NCBI RefSeq assembly: GCF_000317145.1
Contig: NC_019697.1
Location: forward strand, 496,001-560,000
Length of the DNA stretch: 64,000 nucleotides
Direction: 5' to 3'
From: Chamaesiphon minutus PCC 6605
GTDB taxonomy: Bacteria > Cyanobacteriota > Cyanobacteriia > Cyanobacteriales > Chamaesiphonaceae
Positions within the stretch are counted from its first letter, which is position 1. The number at the start of each line of letters is the position of its first letter. The translations under genes were made by a program, and so were the position numbers. Of this stretch, positions 29,401-36,692 are shown piece by piece. The notes below the pieces were generated by a model, which saw only the letters and a program-made list of their open reading frames with translations, did no database searches and was not told the DNA's origin.

Positions 29401-29818
29401 ACTCATCGGTAACGTGATAGCTATTATTCGATGGATTTTCCCAGTCGATATATTTGAGTTGATGGCTTTTCTTATCGCCATCGATCGTTTGTTCGAGACT
29501 TTTTCCTAATACTAATAAATCGTAAATCTGTGCGCTAGTAGTGTAGAGAGCATCGTAAGGAAATTGACTAATAGCCGCGACAGCAGTTTGAATATTTGCA
29601 TCGCTAAATGGATGTATTTTACCAGATCGATCGATTTGATTGAGCTTATGAAGTTGAGCCGTCAGGATATCTTCAAGTACTACCTTCGATCGTTTCCCCT
29701 GACGATGTGCGAGTGCTTCGGCTGGCGTGATGTAGGTATACCCGATGTTTTGGATCAGGGCGAGGGCGGGGATTTGAGATGAGATGACTTCGCGTAGATC
29801 GATCGGGGATGGGGTCAT
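26447..29818 (-). CDS. hsdR: Type I restriction enzyme, R subunit
   Basis: This 1123-residue protein has an N-terminal PD-(D/E)xK nuclease (RRPDIVVFVNGIPLVAIECK, with D and ExK), an SF2 helicase/translocase core with Walker A HTTGSGKS, a DESH box (LVDESHRSQYG), motif III FTGTP and a later motif IARVNRVFEGK, and a helical C-terminal domain. With HsdM and HsdS it cuts unmethylated DNA after ATP-driven translocation. It is separated from hsdS by 370 bases of repeats, so it may be transcribed separately. An in-frame palindromic repeat occupies codons of about residues 1000-1032, without breaking the frame. Confidence 0.95.
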   Translation of the reverse strand: MTPSPIDLREVISSQIPALALIQNIGYTYITPAEALAHRQGKRSKVVLEDILTAQLHKLNQIDRSGKIHPFSDANIQTAVAAISQFPYDALYTTSAQIYDLLVLGKSLEQTIDGDKKSHQLKYIDWENPSNNSYHVTDEFEVERLNSTQTRRPDIVVFVNGIPLVAIECKRPDLPKATEEAISQHLRNQRTDEIPHFFCVTQILMAIAQNSAQYATTGTSKEFWAVWKEEGGLDKFEAELYALINVDLSATQSQKLLSWRQTWEQVKIRELWAAGERLVSAQDRLIYSLLAPQRLLALIHGYILFDAGDKKIARYQQYFAVRATIDRVKQVRGDKSRQGGVIWHTTGSGKSLTMVLLAKALIREPSILNPKIILVNDRVDLDDQLTITFGNCKLPPTQAQSGKNLLELLNLPKAEIITTVIDKFDTVAREKGENPSPNIFVLVDESHRSQYGQIHAKMRNVFPHACYIGFTGTPLLKKDKSTAQKFGGFIHSYTMPKAVGDKAVVPIVYEGRESEFKNTEAVDKWFDRITSDLNSEQKADLKRKFKSAEPLYEADARMREVAYDLSQHFDKHFKGTKLKGQFATSSKRAAITYKKLLDDWGKVRSAVIISPPDTREDNDSVNEADLSEVQRFWKDMMAIYGTPKNYQDRLIEKFKDGDGDDAPDLLIVVDKLLTGFDAPRNAILYIDKRLKEHNILQAIARVNRVFEGKEYGLVIDYRGIFGEMNQALEIYAALEQEGFDREDIEGALVDVRVEIAKLPTLHAAVWDVFKGVTNLQDTESLQQWLEPQDRRDEFYAALRDFAKNLRLALSNAPFQADTPETTKHRYLQDLKSWLKLRDLVKVRYGEKVDYSEYTDQIRRMVEKEIGASEFMTIIEPVDIFDLDRSNAEIESIVGTAAQADAIAARIKKVAIERMEEDPVLYLRLSQLIQTAIDAHRAKRLGDIEYLQQMRSCLETVRSGGADTVPLPLQTRPQARAFYNVLQAKLSSSPESLETEVSARDAKSAYADYNTARSVVREVKSTYTTQSAQADFAAPASILIDGGIDSNINHSDVFVLLSIGIEDIITKHKVRDWQHHKDIQNRMMNEIDDLVHDLKKTHNLFIHWADLDELIAKILKIAENYEVS
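26724..26845. repeat. Palindromic repeat inserted in frame inside hsdR
   Basis: The arms GCAAAGTCCGCCTGCGCGGA (from 26724) and AGTCCGCGTAGGCGGACTTC (from 26797) are inverted copies, and a small GAGACTTCAGTCTC hairpin lies beyond. The same GTCCGCCTACGCGGAC palindrome occurs in the intergenic region at 42060-42117. In hsdR it encodes a Ser/Ala/Thr-rich linker-like stretch near residues 1000-1032. This resembles protein-coding palindromic elements known from Rickettsia. Confidence 0.7.
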
Positions 29819-29883
29819 AATAATTTCGTAGGGTGTGTTATCGCGGAGCGTAACGCACCTGCTCCACCATAAATTAAGTTTAC

Positions 29884-30188
29884 GGTAGGTTGGGTTGAAG
29901 AATGAAACCCAACATCTCTAGGGTGTTTGTGCGTTCGTTGGGTTTCGCTATCGCTCTACCCAACCTACAATGTTTCTATTGTAAAGATCCGTAGGGGCGG
30001 GTTTATGCTAGTAAATATCGCTAAATTCTAGAAATACCAAACGAACCCGCCCAACCCCACCAGCAACGCCCAGATCGTTTTCTATCATCAGATCGAAACA
30101 TGCGTCGGTTATTGGTGGGGAGGGCGGGTTCGATCGATCGTTATCGTTACATTCGGTATTCCTAGCATAAACCCGCCCCTACAGATCC
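29884..30188. repeat. Two inverted-repeat elements between hsdS and hsdR
   Basis: This is most of the 370-base gap. The first element is GTAGGTTGGGT (29885) with ACCCAACCTAC (29958), enclosing GAAACCCAAC-type repeats common in cyanobacteria. The second spans 29986-30187: 26-base arms GATCCGTAGGGGCGGGTTTA... and ...TAAACCCGCCCCTACAGATC enclose a second inverted pair (GAACCCGCCC / GGGCGGGTTC). The latter has the look of a MITE and ends two bases from the hsdS stop codon. No gene is visible. Confidence 0.8.
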
Positions 30189-31403
30189 TTAAATCATTTC
30201 AACCCTAATCTTACCTGTCAATAACTGTTGCATCAATCCTAGTTTCTGTTGCTTGTAAGCAGCCAGTTGTTTTTCTAGCGTTGATATTTCCTCATCGGCG
30301 GCAGAGAGTACAGCAGCAATCTTTTCCTGTTCTGGAATTGATGGTAATTTTACGGCGAACTGTCTAATAAAATCACTAGGAACTCGTTGCTGTCCACCAG
30401 ATCCTTGCATCATGGTTTTACCACGCATTCCAAAATTATAAGTTCGAGTTAAATAATATAAATAAATTGGGATAATTTCCATCTTTGCTCTAAGTACGAA
30501 AAATTCTGTGCTTCCAAATCCTATACCTCGCAAACCTTCAATAAATGCACCCTTTCCATTTTCAAAACATGGGGTGATTTTTGCAACAAGAGTATCGCCA
30601 TTAATAAATGCTGTATATCCACTTGTAGAAGTATCTAAATTTATGCTAGCGATATTCTTTAAATGTCCAGACTCAGAAACGCTTGCCATTTCCACAAACT
30701 CACCCACGAATTGAAGATTATTAGGATGGCTTCTGGGATTAATATCTGCAATCTTTTCAAGTGATACTTTCTTCCACTCGCTACCTTCAAACTCCTTAAA
30801 ACGTTTCTTCCCAGTCAACAACTGCTGCATCAGCCCCTGCTTGCGCGATCGAACCCTCCCAATCAACTTCTCCAGCAGATCGATCGACTCATCCCAAACC
30901 CCAAGTATCTCCGCAATCCTACACTGTTCTAAAAGCGGCGGTAAAACGATTGGAAAATCATTTATTTGCTGAGTACTTATATGTGGTATTGCCGTTTCTG
31001 TTTGAACACTTTTCACATATTGCTCAAATCTATGGCTCATTACCAAGTAGGGCAGAAACTTCTGCTCTAGTCCTTTATTAGCTCTTAACCGTGCAACTCG
31101 CTGTACGAGTAAAGCGGGTACATCTTCCTCTCGAATAATTGCAATCTTGAGTCCATTACTTACTAATACACGATCCATCGCGATTATAAGATCTTGAGGA
31201 TTTAGATAATACTTGTTCAGTCCTTCTACATTATTTAATGACCAATGTTTAGCACCATCCCATCTTGTAGAACCTGGAATAATATTATCTCCACGTAGCA
31301 ACCGAATAGATTGCTCAGATTCAGTATACAGTTCACTTTTGAATGGATAGCCAGTAATTATATCTACGTGATTGCCAAGAGTTGTTTTTAGCCAACCTTT
31401 CAT
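30189..31403 (-). CDS. hsdS: Type I restriction enzyme, specificity (S) subunit
   Basis: This 404-residue protein has the two-repeat design of HsdS. TRD1 starts WLKTTLGNHVDIITGYPFKS and ends before a coiled spacer (LIGRVRSRKQGLMQQLLTG). TRD2 starts WKKVSLEKIADINPRSHP and ends in a second coiled spacer (LAAYKQQKLGLMQQLLTG). The two spacers share the KxGLMQQLLTGK repeat. Each TRD reads half of a bipartite DNA target. Its start overlaps the hsdM stop by 4 bases, indicating translational coupling. The recognition sequence cannot be predicted. Confidence 0.94.
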   Translation of the reverse strand: MKGWLKTTLGNHVDIITGYPFKSELYTESEQSIRLLRGDNIIPGSTRWDGAKHWSLNNVEGLNKYYLNPQDLIIAMDRVLVSNGLKIAIIREEDVPALLVQRVARLRANKGLEQKFLPYLVMSHRFEQYVKSVQTETAIPHISTQQINDFPIVLPPLLEQCRIAEILGVWDESIDLLEKLIGRVRSRKQGLMQQLLTGKKRFKEFEGSEWKKVSLEKIADINPRSHPNNLQFVGEFVEMASVSESGHLKNIASINLDTSTSGYTAFINGDTLVAKITPCFENGKGAFIEGLRGIGFGSTEFFVLRAKMEIIPIYLYYLTRTYNFGMRGKTMMQGSGGQQRVPSDFIRQFAVKLPSIPEQEKIAAVLSAADEEISTLEKQLAAYKQQKLGLMQQLLTGKIRVEMI

Positions 31404-32920
31404 AAGCCCAACTCCTCCAAATACCCAACCATCCGAAACTTAACCTTAGATAACTCCTCCTCCAAACCATCGATCTCCGCCTGAACTGCCCCAATATCGA
31501 TCTCCGCCTCCTCCTCAAAAGTATCCACATACCTGGGAATATTCAGATTAAAATCATTCTCCTGAATCTCATCAAACCCCGCCAAATAAGCATACTTCTC
31601 GATCGTTTCTCGCTGCGTGTATGCCGCCACAATTTTGACGATATCTGCCGCCCTGAGATTGTTCTGGGTTTTCACATCCGCAAAATCCCGACTGCCATCG
31701 ATAAATAGCACCTTATTGTCTGGTTTATTCCGCTTAAATACCAACACCGCCGCCGGAATTCCCGTACCGAAAAACAGATTACTCGGTAAACCAATTACCG
31801 CATCTAACAGATTTTCGGCGATTAATTGTTGGCGAATCTTCCCCTCACTACTGCCCCGAAATAACACCCCGTGGGGCACCACTACCGCCACTCTACCGCG
31901 CTCTAGGCTCATGGTTTCGACGATGTGGGAGATAAAGGCAAAATCCCCCTTACCCTTGGGGGGAATGCCCCGATTGAAGCGTTTGAACCTGTCGGAAGCT
32001 ACATCATCCGCGCCCCATTTATCCAGACTAAACGGCGGATTGGCTACCACCACTTCAAACCGCATTAACTTATCATTTTCCAACAGCTTGGGATTGCGAA
32101 TCGTATCGCCCCACTCTACCCGCGCACTATCTACCCCATGTAGAAACATATTCATCTTGGCTAAAGCCCAAGTACCGCCCGTATTCTCCTGCCCAAACAG
32201 GCTATAGTTATCACTCCCCTGACGGCGCACATAGTTGGCACATTTAATCAACAGCGAACCCGAACCGCAAGTAGGATCGCAAATTCGCTCTCCTGGCTGA
32301 GGTGCGACGAGTTCCGCCATTAGTTCCGATACTTCCCCAGGCGTGTAAAATTCCCCCGCTTTCTTGCCTGCTCCAGCGGCGAATTTGGCAATCAAGTATT
32401 CGTAAGCATTGCCAATCACATCCAGATTACCGATACGGGATGGGCGCAAATCTAGTTTCGGATTGGCGAAATCTTCCAGCAGCATCTTCAAGCGGGTATT
32501 CCGCTCCCGCGTCTGCCCTAAATTCGCCTCGCTATTAAAATCAATATTCCGAAACACCCCCGCCAGCTTGAGTTTATTGGCTTCCTCAATCTGCTCTAAT
32601 GCCTTATTAATTACCTCGCCGAGGTTGGTATCATTCCGTTTGGTATAAATATCATCAAACCGACAATCGGGGGGCAATACAAACCGCTCCCGCTCCAATC
32701 GCCGCAGAATCCGCTCCTTATCATCGCCATACTGCTCTTGCAATTGCGCGTAATGTTCCGTCCATGAGTCGCTGACGTATTTGACGAACAACATCACCAG
32801 CAGATAGTTTTTGTACTCGCTAGCATCGATCGTACCTCTGAAGGTGTCGCAAGCGCGCCAGAGGATATTATTAATCTCGTCTTGATTGACAGGGAGGAAG
32901 GGGATAGTAGTTTTGTCCAT
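31400..32920 (-). CDS. hsdM: Type I restriction enzyme, DNA methyltransferase (M) subunit
   Basis: This 506-residue N6-adenine methyltransferase has an N-terminal helical HsdM_N domain (residues 1-150), SAM motif ICDPTCGSGSLLIKC and catalytic motif ANPPFSLDKWG (NPPF). It is the first gene of the hsdM-hsdS pair and overlaps hsdS by 4 bases. The 265 bases upstream (32921-33185) hold its promoter and a CCCTCCTCGGAGGGGCAGGG repeat just after the WGR gene stop. Confidence 0.96.
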   Translation of the reverse strand: MDKTTIPFLPVNQDEINNILWRACDTFRGTIDASEYKNYLLVMLFVKYVSDSWTEHYAQLQEQYGDDKERILRRLERERFVLPPDCRFDDIYTKRNDTNLGEVINKALEQIEEANKLKLAGVFRNIDFNSEANLGQTRERNTRLKMLLEDFANPKLDLRPSRIGNLDVIGNAYEYLIAKFAAGAGKKAGEFYTPGEVSELMAELVAPQPGERICDPTCGSGSLLIKCANYVRRQGSDNYSLFGQENTGGTWALAKMNMFLHGVDSARVEWGDTIRNPKLLENDKLMRFEVVVANPPFSLDKWGADDVASDRFKRFNRGIPPKGKGDFAFISHIVETMSLERGRVAVVVPHGVLFRGSSEGKIRQQLIAENLLDAVIGLPSNLFFGTGIPAAVLVFKRNKPDNKVLFIDGSRDFADVKTQNNLRAADIVKIVAAYTQRETIEKYAYLAGFDEIQENDFNLNIPRYVDTFEEEAEIDIGAVQAEIDGLEEELSKVKFRMVGYLEELGL

Positions 32921-33185
32921 TCAGAATCCATGCTGGCATTTTTAGCATTCTCCCACATCCCACTGTCGGCATCAGGATTTTGAGGATGTAAGGATGGACA
33001 GGATGAGGTGGTTTGTGGGTAGCATCATCTTAATATTAATATCCTTTGTATCCTAAGTAAGTAGGTGCAAATATTTATTAAATAGATAATGCCTGAAACC
33101 TTAGAGATCGATTTTATCTTTTCCATCTAATTTACTCAGGAGACGTTAAGGTAATTCCCCTCCTCGGAGGGGCAGGGGTGGGTTT

Positions 33186-36100
33186 CTAAGTTTTCATAGG
33201 TACTTGTTTAACCAAAATCGGCACCGATAATTGCGGATATAATTGATGAATTTTTAGCAAAGTTTCTAACGCACGAGCCTTTTCGCCGATCGCGATCGAG
33301 GCTGATTGTCTGGTTAATAATTCAATTACTACTTGAGCCGCAGCTTCACTTTTAATTGCTTCGCTATTGAGGAAGGCAAAGATCCGTTGTTTGGCGACGC
33401 GAGCGCGGTTGACTTGGGCGAGGACGCGAGTAAAATAAGGCGTCAATTCTTGCAGTCTGTCGAGGTTTCCCGCTGCATAGTCTTCGAGATATTGACTGGC
33501 GAATAGCTGCATATCGGTAGTGGGATGTTCGCTAAATTTGAGCAGATATTCTAAGCCATCTTGTTGTTGAAAACAGCTCCCGACTAGATCGCGTCCGAAT
33601 TTCCGCACGTCTTCACGATTGCTATCGCAAATACTAATTACTACTGAGGGGCTAAGTTCGGCGGGGGTGAGCAGTTCGCCAAATAGCTTGAAGCCAAATT
33701 GACGGGAGTCTTCCCATTTGGATGCCATGACTACGGTAGCAGCGAGTAAGTCCGCAGGTTGTTGGCGCAAGCGCGGTAAGATTTGCTCTAACATTTGCCA
33801 GCCAGCGACGCGAATTGCCAGAATTTCATGATGGGTGAGTTCGGCAATTTTTTCGGTAGCTAATGTATCTGCCCAGCGGGTACTATTGACTTGTAAAATC
33901 TTACCTGCGAGATCTTGGCTGGCAGTAGCAGCAGATTTAAGCAACGTCCAGGTAATTTCAGCACTGGTAACTGCCATCCAATTTGGTAAGTCATTTTGCA
34001 ATAGTTGCGAGATGAACGTATGCAATCCTTCGTGTGCTTCGGGTGCTAATAAGATCGGAATTAATCGATCGAGTAAAGTAGTGGTAAAATCTGGGTGCGC
34101 TGCGGCAATTCGCTGGATACTGGCACGAATTGCCGATCGCATTTCGGGGAGTTCGTGAGTGACTAATGTTAAAATTAGTTCGATTCGTTCTATTAAAAGT
34201 TCATCTGGTAATTGTCCGAATAATTGGACGCCAATGACGCGGACTGAAGCAACTGGCGATTCTAATAAAGCATCGATTAAACCGGGCGGTAGATCGATCG
34301 TTTGCGTCTGATGATTGAGTAAGATTTGCGCGCCACAAGTTTGTAAAACTGGGAGCGGATGACGGAGTAAATCGAGGACGATTTCTAAACCGATCGCTCT
34401 TAAGGCGACACTAAAACAAGTAATTAATGTTTGAGTGGCATGTTCGGCAATATGCGATCGCGTCGTATCTAAAGTTAATAATTCAGCAATAATGCGTCCG
34501 ATTATCGTCCGTGCGGTATCCGCTGGGAAAATCGTATTGCATAATAATTGTTGAATAAATAACTGTGTATCTACTTCGGGACTGATAATTAAACCTGCAA
34601 TTAAACGATCGTCAGTAATAAATCGATCGATCTGGGTGCGAATCCAATTATGTGCTTCGCTCCGAGCGGGTGCGTAAGCACAATTAGCGATCGCGAGAAT
34701 CAGATCGGTTTGGGGATTGTCGGGTTGATAGCGAGAGCGCGCTAATTCAAAGCCAAATTGAGCGGTAACTTCGTAAGGTTTGGCTAACAGTTGCATCAAG
34801 ATCTCGATCGAGATGCCTTGGCAAAATTCGGCACAAGTTCTAATTGCTTTGATGGCAAATTCATGAACTGGCTGGCACTGACTCTCTGATAATAGTTGGA
34901 GTAGTAAATGCGGTTGTTGCTCCCATAATTCTGGAAACGCTTCTTCCCGAACATTCGGAGCCGGATCGCCGATTTTATATGTAGACTTACACCGCCAGAC
35001 ATCATTCGATGGCGGCAATTCATAGCGCGGACTATTAGTATAGAGAATGTGATTGAATGCTAAATAAGCTGCATATTTATCCCAGCTAATGCGGCGATTG
35101 CGACGTTCGGTGTGGTGCCAATAATTTGATTCGCGAATGGGAGTGGCATCGAGATCGCTATATTGCAAGAGGATATGTACCGCTAGCGGTACATATTCCG
35201 ATCGATTTAATTCGCCCAAAGTTTTGAGCGATCGCCAGACTCGCCGCCGCAAATAATCGCGAGTTTTATGACTATAAGCCAATCGACAATTCGACTTAGC
35301 CATTTCTGCTTGGAATTCACCCGTTGGTGTTGACTCATATTGGCCTGTTTTGGGATTGCGTACCCAATTTTGCATCCGTAAGTATTCACTAGTATTAGGG
35401 ATGTAAATACCGTAAGTATTACTATTATAAAATGCGGGAGTTCGATCGAGTCGATAAACCAGGATGCCAAATACTTCGGCGTCGTGGCGATATTCAGCAA
35501 TCTTGAAAATGTGCCGCAACCGCTGAAAATAATTGGGCTGGAAGGGTGCGTGTCGCACTATCTCTAGAACAGCAGGGCGAGTATGTTCGCTATCAATCTG
35601 ATATAGCAAATCTAGTACGTCAAATTGAGGCGGCGTAGCGGTGGCAAGATAAGTTTGTAAAGCCTCGATAATAGTGGCTGTGGCTGCACCTTGCCGCACT
35701 AACTCGCGCAACGGCTTGGGTAATTTGACGATTAGTTCGTCGCGCAATGCCCCCGCACCTTCTGGATTGAGCTTGAATAAAGCTTCGAGCGCAATTCGGC
35801 GGATATGAGCTGGCGTGTCGGCTTGACGGTAAATCGCGTCTAACATCGGCACCGCGCTGGCATCGCCGCAATTTCCCAATGCCCAAGCGATACTATAATT
35901 CGTCAGCGGATTGTTGCCCCATAATTGCATCAGTAAAGGCGTCGCTGCGGCTAATTGTAACTCTCCCGATCGCCAAATCGCCCGATCGATTTTCCATTCC
36001 TTCGGTTTGGTGATGGCATTGCGGTTATTTACCGCCAACATCAATCTGGCTAACACCGCTCGGTTGCGTTCATCTGGTTCGTCGATGTTCGCAGGTACGG

Positions 36101-36374
36101 CAACACTCGCTGCAACCGCTTCAGGTGCCACCGTACCCGCCTCGCGATAGCCTTTAGTTACTTTCGATCGAATTAGTCGATCGAACACCCGTTGCGCCTC
36201 ATTTAGCGGGACTGCGGTTACTGTTTCTGCCCCTTCGCGCAGATTGCCCCCGCGTCTACCATAGCGATAATTTACCATGTAGCGATCGGGTGCTACTTGA
36301 CACAGATCGACTTCATAGACTTTATCCGAACTACCTGCTTGATAGACGAGGGTGGTGCGTTGAATGAGTTGCAT
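33186..36374 (-). CDS. WGR-domain protein with HEAT-like repeats
   Basis: The start was chosen at the ATG at 36374 (MQLIQRTTLVYQAGSSDKVY), because the 44 residues before it in the open frame are not protein-like. The product has about 1062 residues. Residues 1-85 form a WGR domain (SSDKVYEVDLCQ, YMVNYRYGRRGGNLREG), a DNA-binding module known from PARPs and MolR/YehI. The rest is long alpha-helical HEAT-like repeats (ALGNCGDASAVPMLDAIY, IRRIALEALFKLNPEGA). Its promoter shares an identical 15-bp -10 region with the SWIM gene. A role in DNA damage response or conflict is plausible but unproven. A complete Type I R-M operon separates the two genes. Confidence 0.82.
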   Translation of the reverse strand: MQLIQRTTLVYQAGSSDKVYEVDLCQVAPDRYMVNYRYGRRGGNLREGAETVTAVPLNEAQRVFDRLIRSKVTKGYREAGTVAPEAVAASVAVPANIDEPDERNRAVLARLMLAVNNRNAITKPKEWKIDRAIWRSGELQLAAATPLLMQLWGNNPLTNYSIAWALGNCGDASAVPMLDAIYRQADTPAHIRRIALEALFKLNPEGAGALRDELIVKLPKPLRELVRQGAATATIIEALQTYLATATPPQFDVLDLLYQIDSEHTRPAVLEIVRHAPFQPNYFQRLRHIFKIAEYRHDAEVFGILVYRLDRTPAFYNSNTYGIYIPNTSEYLRMQNWVRNPKTGQYESTPTGEFQAEMAKSNCRLAYSHKTRDYLRRRVWRSLKTLGELNRSEYVPLAVHILLQYSDLDATPIRESNYWHHTERRNRRISWDKYAAYLAFNHILYTNSPRYELPPSNDVWRCKSTYKIGDPAPNVREEAFPELWEQQPHLLLQLLSESQCQPVHEFAIKAIRTCAEFCQGISIEILMQLLAKPYEVTAQFGFELARSRYQPDNPQTDLILAIANCAYAPARSEAHNWIRTQIDRFITDDRLIAGLIISPEVDTQLFIQQLLCNTIFPADTARTIIGRIIAELLTLDTTRSHIAEHATQTLITCFSVALRAIGLEIVLDLLRHPLPVLQTCGAQILLNHQTQTIDLPPGLIDALLESPVASVRVIGVQLFGQLPDELLIERIELILTLVTHELPEMRSAIRASIQRIAAAHPDFTTTLLDRLIPILLAPEAHEGLHTFISQLLQNDLPNWMAVTSAEITWTLLKSAATASQDLAGKILQVNSTRWADTLATEKIAELTHHEILAIRVAGWQMLEQILPRLRQQPADLLAATVVMASKWEDSRQFGFKLFGELLTPAELSPSVVISICDSNREDVRKFGRDLVGSCFQQQDGLEYLLKFSEHPTTDMQLFASQYLEDYAAGNLDRLQELTPYFTRVLAQVNRARVAKQRIFAFLNSEAIKSEAAAQVVIELLTRQSASIAIGEKARALETLLKIHQLYPQLSVPILVKQVPMKT

Positions 36375-36397
36375 AGACGATCGGTAACAAATTCTCG

Positions 36398-36431
36398 ATA
36401 CTATTGTACTATACGATCGATCCAGTGACAA
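36398..36431 (-). promoter_or_regulatory. Promoter of the WGR/HEAT gene with shared operator-like -10 box
   Basis: Minus strand: -35 TTGTCA (36426-36431), a 17-base spacer, and -10 TACAAT (36403-36408) inside ATAGTACAATAGTAT (36398-36412). The start codon follows after 23 bases. The 15-mer and spacing match the SWIM gene promoter at 25574-25607. Confidence 0.65.
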
Positions 36432-36474
36432 TCCAATACTTCTGTTGCTCACATCTTGCACCAATATGGAAAGA

Positions 36475-36627
36475 CTAGTGCTTAGTAGAGATAGTCGGGT
36501 ACCCACAAGCGGCGTTTTTATTCGGGGGGAACCCCCGAATAAAAAAACGACAAGACAGGGGCACCCCTACGCAATTAATCTGTAGGGGTGCCCCTTGTGG
36601 GTACCCTGGGTCTACACTAAGCACTAG
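36475..36627. repeat. Palindromic element, copy b (long form)
   Basis: Outer arms CTAGTGCTTAG... / ...CTAAGCACTAG, inner GGGTACCCACAAG / CTTGTGGGTACCC, core AGGGGCACCCCTAC/GTAGGGGTGCCCCT. As in copy a, an extra hairpin sits between the first arm and the core, but its sequence is different (TTTTTATTCGGGGG / CCCCCGAATAAAAA). It occupies most of the 318-base gap between the WGR gene and the AAA-WD40 gene. Confidence 0.85.
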
Positions 36628-36692
36628 TAGTCTACGGCGTAAATAAGGTTACTATTTTGGGAGACTCGGAGACTGGGAGAAAGAAACGATCG

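Noticed and set aside
31617-32207. 196-codon plus-strand frame inside hsdM
   Set aside because: It is antisense to conserved methyltransferase motifs including NPPF; no independent support.
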